This document shows positions 59,350 through 64,000 of a stretch of 64,000 nt of DNA, piece by piece. The notes below the pieces were generated by a model. The model was not told the DNA's origin and ran no database searches. It saw only the letters and a list, made by a program, of their open reading frames with translations. This DNA comes from an uncultured Oscillospiraceae bacterium (GTDB lineage: Bacteria; Bacillota; Clostridia; Oscillospirales; Oscillospiraceae), in NCBI GenBank assembly GCA_910589155.1, contig CAJURY010000001.1, positions 326,668 to 390,667 on the forward strand, written 5' to 3'. The position numbers and the translations under genes are program-made. How positions within the stretch are numbered: the first letter of the stretch is position 1; every line of letters begins with the position of its first letter.

Positions 59350-60255
59350 TCACAGCAAAGCGTCCACAAATTCTCTTGGGTTAAAGGGCATGAGATCCTC
59401 CGCCTTTTCCCCAACGCCGATGAACTTCACGGGAATTTGCAGCGCGTCCGCTACGGCAATGACAATACCGCCCTTGGCCGTACCGTCCAGCTTGGTGAGG
59501 GCAATGGCCGTCACACCAGCAATTTCCTTGAACTGCTTGGCCTGAATCAGGCCGTTTTGCCCGGTCGTGCCGTCCAGTACCAAGAGCACTTCCTTATCCG
59601 CAAAGGGCAGCTCCCGGTCAATGATACGGCTGATTTTATTCAGTTCGTTCATAAGATTCGCCTTATTGTGCAACCGTCCGGCCGTGTCGCACAAAATAAC
59701 GTCCACATTTCTGGCCTTTGCCGCCTGAATCGCGTCGTATACCACAGAAGCGGGATCCGCGCCCTCGTCCTGCCGGACAAGATCCGCGCCGGTGCGGTTC
59801 GCCCAGATTTCCAACTGGTCGGCGGCAGCCGCCCGGAAGGTATCGCCCGCGCACATCAAAACCTTTTTTCCATCGTCAATCATCTGCTTTGCCAGCTTGC
59901 CGATGGTAGTGGTCTTGCCCACGCCGTTTACGCCAATCACCAGCACCACGCTGGGACGGGTATAAAGCCGCAGTCTGAGGTCGCCTACATTCAGCATATC
60001 CGCCAAAATATCCTTCAAAGCGTTTTTGGCTTCCTCTGTTTTTTTAATATGCTGCTCCTTTGCGGCCCTGCGCAGCCGCTCCACCGCCTTGGTGGAGGTT
60101 TCCACCCCAAGGTCGGCTAAGATCATACTTTCTTCCAGTTCGTCGTAAAATTCGTCGTCCAGCTCAGAAAAACCGGAAAATACGTTTCCCAAGGTGGCGG
60201 CCATGGCGTCGCGGGTCTTGGTAAGCCCCTCTTTAATCTTACTGAAAAATCCCAT
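59350..60255 (-). CDS. ftsY: Signal recognition particle receptor FtsY
   Basis: 301 aa. The NG GTPase only, with a short N-terminus and no acidic A domain, as common in Firmicutes. G1 GVNGVGKTT at 108-116, DTAGRLHNKANLM, TKLDGTAKGGIV. It docks SRP-ribosome complexes at the membrane. GGAGG precedes the ATG, 12 bp after smc, the conserved pair. Confidence 0.97.
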   Translation of the reverse strand: MGFFSKIKEGLTKTRDAMAATLGNVFSGFSELDDEFYDELEESMILADLGVETSTKAVERLRRAAKEQHIKKTEEAKNALKDILADMLNVGDLRLRLYTRPSVVLVIGVNGVGKTTTIGKLAKQMIDDGKKVLMCAGDTFRAAAADQLEIWANRTGADLVRQDEGADPASVVYDAIQAAKARNVDVILCDTAGRLHNKANLMNELNKISRIIDRELPFADKEVLLVLDGTTGQNGLIQAKQFKEIAGVTAIALTKLDGTAKGGIVIAVADALQIPVKFIGVGEKAEDLMPFNPREFVDALL

Positions 60256-60267
60256 AATAACCTCCTG

Positions 60268-63200
60268 TTATTCCATAATACCCAAATTTTGCTCCATCTG
60301 ATTCAAGTCCAGATGCAATATCTTGGAAACACCCTGCTCCTGCATGGTAACGCCGTATAAAATATCCGACGCTTCCATGGTGCCTCGACGGTGGGTGATC
60401 ACAATAAACTGCGTTTTTTGACACAAATTACGCAGATAAGACGCAAATCGCTCTACGTTCCGGTCGTCCAGCGCCGCGTCGATTTCGTCCAGCATACAAA
60501 AGGGCGTTGGCCGAACCTTTAAAATGGCGAAATACAAAGCAATCGCCACAAACGCCTTTTCGCCGCCGGACAGCAGCGTAATGGTCTTGAGCTGCTTTCC
60601 GGGAGGCTGCACCCGAATTTCAATGCCGCAGGTCAGGGGATTTTCCGGATCCTCCAAAACAAGAGACGCTTTGCCGCCCCGGAACATCTCCACAAAGGTC
60701 TGCCCAAAATACAAGTCGATTTTCTGGAACTCGCTGGTGAAAATCAGAGTCATTTCTCTGGTAATTTCCCGGATGACGCTTTCCAGCTCCCGCTTGGAGG
60801 TGAGCACGTCGTCCCGCTGCCCGGCAAGATACTCGTACCGCTCGCTGACTCTGGCGTATTCTTCAATCGCGCCCAGATTCGGCGTACCCAAGGCGGAAAT
60901 TTTCCGCTTCAGCTCCGCGATTTTGCGGTTCGCCGCCGCCACAGACTCAATTTCCAGCTTTTCCCCAGCGGCCGTACCGGGAGTCAAGCCATAGCTGTCC
61001 CACAGCTTGTCTACAATCTGCCCTTCCTCCATGGCGGAAGTCACTTTTTTCTGCTCCAGCAAAGCGCAGGTGCGCTCCATGGTTAAAATGTCCTTGTTTT
61101 TCTCCTGGGCGTCCCGCTCAGCCTTGGTTTTGGCCGCTTCCGTGGTGATACGGGCGCCCTGCAAAGCTTGCAGGCTTTGCCGTTTTTGCTCCGTTTTTTC
61201 ACCAGTTTCCTGCCACAAAGCAGTTAATTCCCGTATTTTTTCTTCCAAGCAGCGGTTTTCTTCCTCCAGACTGCCAAGCAGCGCCAGCTTTTTGGCCCGG
61301 TCACCCTCCATGACGGACTGCAATTGCCGCAAACTATCAACATTATCGCCGGCGGTTTTTTTCTCCGCTTCCAACGCAGCCAGTTCTGTCTTTAATTTTG
61401 TAATGCCGTCTAAATATACTTCAGACTGCTTTGTTAGATCCGTCTGCCCCTGCTCCAAGGCGGCAAGCTCGGTTTCCGTCTGGGCAAGCTGGCTGTTCTT
61501 TTCCTCCAGCCTTGCTTTTCGTGCGGCAATCTGCTCCCGGTCCGCGCTGATCCGGCTTTGCAGCGCCGCTTTTTCCTTGTCAGAAGCCGCCATAGCATCC
61601 AAAATTGCCTGTAGCAGTACGCGATACTGCTTTTCCTCACCCTGCAAGCGCAAAACCTCGTCCTCCGCGCTGCGAAGCTGCTCCATAGCGGTTGTCTGCT
61701 CAAACTCGGCATGGGCCACGGTACGCTGCAATTCCCTGAGGTCTTTTTCCTGGGCTTCTTTTTGCGCCTGCATAGCTTGCAATTGTCCGTTCAGCTTTTC
61801 CAGTTCGTTGGCTCTGGACAAAATGCCCGCGTCCTTACTCATGGAACCGCCGGTCATGGAACCGCCTTGATTCACGACCTGCCCGTCTAAGGTAACAATG
61901 CGGAAGCGATTGGAAAACGCCTTGCCCATCGCCACGGCGCAGTCCAGATTCTGGACAATGACTGTTCTGCCCAGTAAATTATCTACAATTTTCCGATATT
62001 GCTCGTTGCACTGCACCAATTGAGAAGCAACGCCTACAAAGCCGCCGCTTTGCGCAAGATCCCGCTCCTGCAAATACCTTGGCTGAATGGCGGAAATGGG
62101 CAGGAAGGTCGCCCGCCCAGCCCCGGTTCGCTTCAAAAACTGAATGGCAGACTTGGCGTTTTGCTCCGTATCTACAACAATTTGCTGCATTGCCGCGCCC
62201 AGGGCAATCTCAATGGCGACGGTAAACTGATCTTCCGTTTTAATCAGGCGGGACACCGGCCCGTGAATCCCCGGAAGCCTTCCCCGCTGGCTTTCCAGCA
62301 TCACCGCCTTCACGGATTTGGAATAATTTTCAAAATCCCGCTCCATGGCGGCATAAACCCTCGCCTTAGCGGAAACGCCTTCCAATTCCCCAGTAAGCCG
62401 GCGAAGCTGCTCCTGCATTTCATTTTTACGTCGCGTCCTGCTTTCCAAACGCATGGCGTATCCCGCAATGGTATTTCGTTGCGCGTTTACCTGCTCACCG
62501 GCGGCTTGCAGCTTTTTTTGGCAGCTTTCCAGCTTACCTGCCGCTTCCAATCTGCGGCTCTCCCCTGCGTTGCTGTCGGCTTGCAGTTCTTCCAGTCGGG
62601 AATGGGACTGGGAAATGCTGTTTTCCAGCGCGCCAATATCCGCCCGGCATCCCGCCATATCTGCAATCAATCCAGACTGGCGGCTGCGCAACTCCAAAAA
62701 GCGCTTTGTCATTCCCTCGGCGTTGGCCGTTAATTTGGTCAAAGCTTCCTGCTTTTGGGCTAGCCGCTCCCGCAAGGCAAACGCCTGCTTTTCCACTTCT
62801 GCAATGCGCTCTTGACTCTGGGCAATCTGCTGAGTCAATCCGCCGCTGCGGTCGTCCTGCTGGGCAAGCTCCGACTGAATACGCGCTACATTCTGCCCAT
62901 TATTTTCCAAATTCCCCCGCAATACGGCTAGCTGCCCTTCCTGCTGCTGCCGCATAGATTCCAAAGCGGTCAATTCTCCCCGCGCCGCTTCCAACTGCAC
63001 GTCCTGACTGCGCAGAGAATCCGCAAACACCTCTGTCTGGCGATACAGCTCCGTGAGCGCTTCATGCTCCTGCTGCAAAACGAAAGAGGCGGAGTTGTAG
63101 TCCTCCTCGGCTTTTTTCGCTGCGGCGGAGAGCCGCTGTAATTGCTCCAGCCAGACCGTAACCTCAAGACCCTGAAGTTCCTTTTTATGCTCCAAATACT

Positions 63201-63840
63201 TTTTCGCCTTTTCCGACTGCGCCTTCAAAGGCTCCAATTGTATTTCCAATTCCGAAATTTTATCGCCGATCCGCAGCAAATTGTCCTCTGTAGCGGCTAA
63301 CTTACGCTCCGTTTCCTCTTTGCGGTGACGATATTTGGAAATCCCCGCCGCCTCTTCAAAAATTTCCCGGCGATCGGTGCTTTTCAAAGATAAAATTTCA
63401 TCAATACGCCCCTGGCTGATATTGGAATACCCTTCCTTGCCGAGTCCCGTATCCATAAACATTTCATTGATGTCCCGCAGCCTTGCGCTTTGCCGGTTAA
63501 TGTAATATTCGCTGTCCCCGGAGCGATAGTAGCGCCGCGTCACCATCACCTCGTCCGCATCATAGGGCAACGCTCTGTCCGTATTGTCTAAAAGCAATGT
63601 TGCCTCCGCAAAGCCCACAGGCGCGCGCTTCTGGGTGCCACCGAAGATTACGTCCTCCATTTTGCCGCCCCGCAAGGCTTTGGAGCTTTGCTCGCCCATA
63701 ACCCAGCTAATCGCGTCGGAAATATTCGATTTACCGCTGCCGTTGGGACCTACAATCGCGGTGATGTCGTCGCCAAACCGGAGCAGGGTCTTATCTGGAA
63801 AAGACTTGAAGCCCTGGATTTCCAATGATTTTAAATACAC
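60268..63840 (-). CDS. smc: Chromosome segregation ATPase Smc
   Basis: 1190 aa, the expected length. N-terminal P-loop GPNGSGKS at 31-38 with Q-loop ISWVMGEQSSKALRGG; long coiled coil; hinge around 510-670 with GRLPGIHGPVSRLI and GSMTGGSMSKD; second coiled coil; C-terminal signature LLSGGEKAFVAIALYFAILKVRPTPFCMLDEIDAALDD. Starts GTG (MYLKSLEIQGFKSFPDKT). It works with ScpA and ScpB from the operon at 50866-52225. rnc, usually upstream, is not within the window. Confidence 0.98.
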   Translation of the reverse strand: MYLKSLEIQGFKSFPDKTLLRFGDDITAIVGPNGSGKSNISDAISWVMGEQSSKALRGGKMEDVIFGGTQKRAPVGFAEATLLLDNTDRALPYDADEVMVTRRYYRSGDSEYYINRQSARLRDINEMFMDTGLGKEGYSNISQGRIDEILSLKSTDRREIFEEAAGISKYRHRKEETERKLAATEDNLLRIGDKISELEIQLEPLKAQSEKAKKYLEHKKELQGLEVTVWLEQLQRLSAAAKKAEEDYNSASFVLQQEHEALTELYRQTEVFADSLRSQDVQLEAARGELTALESMRQQQEGQLAVLRGNLENNGQNVARIQSELAQQDDRSGGLTQQIAQSQERIAEVEKQAFALRERLAQKQEALTKLTANAEGMTKRFLELRSRQSGLIADMAGCRADIGALENSISQSHSRLEELQADSNAGESRRLEAAGKLESCQKKLQAAGEQVNAQRNTIAGYAMRLESRTRRKNEMQEQLRRLTGELEGVSAKARVYAAMERDFENYSKSVKAVMLESQRGRLPGIHGPVSRLIKTEDQFTVAIEIALGAAMQQIVVDTEQNAKSAIQFLKRTGAGRATFLPISAIQPRYLQERDLAQSGGFVGVASQLVQCNEQYRKIVDNLLGRTVIVQNLDCAVAMGKAFSNRFRIVTLDGQVVNQGGSMTGGSMSKDAGILSRANELEKLNGQLQAMQAQKEAQEKDLRELQRTVAHAEFEQTTAMEQLRSAEDEVLRLQGEEKQYRVLLQAILDAMAASDKEKAALQSRISADREQIAARKARLEEKNSQLAQTETELAALEQGQTDLTKQSEVYLDGITKLKTELAALEAEKKTAGDNVDSLRQLQSVMEGDRAKKLALLGSLEEENRCLEEKIRELTALWQETGEKTEQKRQSLQALQGARITTEAAKTKAERDAQEKNKDILTMERTCALLEQKKVTSAMEEGQIVDKLWDSYGLTPGTAAGEKLEIESVAAANRKIAELKRKISALGTPNLGAIEEYARVSERYEYLAGQRDDVLTSKRELESVIREITREMTLIFTSEFQKIDLYFGQTFVEMFRGGKASLVLEDPENPLTCGIEIRVQPPGKQLKTITLLSGGEKAFVAIALYFAILKVRPTPFCMLDEIDAALDDRNVERFASYLRNLCQKTQFIVITHRRGTMEASDILYGVTMQEQGVSKILHLDLNQMEQNLGIME

Positions 63841-63879
63841 AGTTTAACCCCAACTCTACAAATTAGAATGAATCAAGTT

Positions 63880-63908
63880 ATTATACCAGCAAATTAGCAA
63901 AAATGCAA
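63880..63908 (-). promoter_or_regulatory. Sigma-A promoter of smc-ftsY-...-leuS
   Basis: Minus strand TTGCAT (63908-63903), 17-bp spacer ending TGG, TATAAT (63885-63880), 40 nt before the GTG. The 92 bp from 63909 to the window edge show no gene; a second weaker promoter (TTGCTT/TATAGT, 63984-63957) is possible. Confidence 0.85.
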
Positions 63909-64000
63909 TCTTTTTCCCACAAATTCTCCAGCAATTCCGTTTAGCTTGAAAGACTAACTATAAAAAGTCAAGAGACAAAAGCAAGATGATGCAGAAAAAG

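Noticed and set aside
1..64000. CRISPR arrays, tRNA/rRNA genes, transposase genes, prophage
   Set aside because: No direct-repeat array, cloverleaf tRNA, rRNA stretch, DDE/serine/tyrosine recombinase or phage structural gene was seen; DUF5131 alone is not evidence for prophage.

Overview
The window is chromosomal core DNA from a low-GC-phylum anaerobe, most likely a Clostridia member (Oscillospiraceae-like). The case rests on gene content and order: cdaA-cdaR, yicC-remA-gmk-rpoZ-priA-def-fmt-rsmB-rlmN-prpC-prkC-rsgA, smc-ftsY, scpA-scpB with the sporulation-associated DUF2953/ytfJ pair and a DacF-type carboxypeptidase, whiA, an S-box metK leader, and sigma-A promoters of the TTGACA/TATAAT type. 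No plasmid, prophage, CRISPR array, tRNA or rRNA was seen. The species cannot be named from the sequence. About 67 protein genes are supported; nearly all are on the minus strand, and only five (one of them doubtful) are on plus.

Layout, left to right. 1-9166 (minus): a lipoprotein, a two-component system, DUF1385, prmC, recA, recX, a DUF4037 nucleotidyltransferase and rimO, which is cut by the window edge. 9242-14538 (minus): murB-whiA-dnaE behind one promoter. 14757-15023 (plus): a small XRE regulator, convergent with metK (15095-16246, minus), which has a SAM-I riboswitch. 16586-18504: a rhomboid-like membrane protein with a zinc ribbon, a lipoprotein, DUF1294 and a candidate microprotein. 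18561-32938 (minus): a 14-gene run from cdaA to rsgA covering c-di-AMP synthesis, nucleotide and omega functions, replication restart, translation initiation, rRNA modification and PASTA kinase signalling. It is interrupted between fmt and rsmB by a 161-bp inverted-repeat element. 33081-38397 (minus): ccdA-resA-murD-ispD-ispF-DUF3343-cysteine desulfurase.

38535-40148: two lipoproteins. 40349-42074: a MerR/TipA-like regulator with a DUF5131 radical-SAM-like gene, divergent from a 60-aa zinc-ribbon gene. 42119-44772 (minus): nifS-nifU-mnmA, the sulfur path to tRNA 2-thiouridine. 44866-52927 (minus): an 11-gene run of site-2 protease, scpA, scpB, DUF2953, ytfJ, dacF, rluB, rpiR, baiN, Rrf2 and acetyltransferase. 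53197-53379: rpsU with its own promoter and two terminators. 53532-63840 (minus): smc-ftsY-rph-rdgB-yhbY-nadD/yqeK fusion-rsfS-leuS.

The items most worth following up are the nested inverted-repeat element at 24750-24910, which has apparent TTTA duplications and sits on the fmt stop codon; an internal Shine-Dalgarno and start inside the MerR/TipAS gene that would make a separate ligand-binding domain, as in tipA; a nifS promoter whose -35 box is exactly the loop of a terminator hairpin; and an 11-bp inverted repeat bracketing the rpsU promoter. No wholly new multi-gene system is evident. All start-site choices, promoter calls and structures were read by eye.
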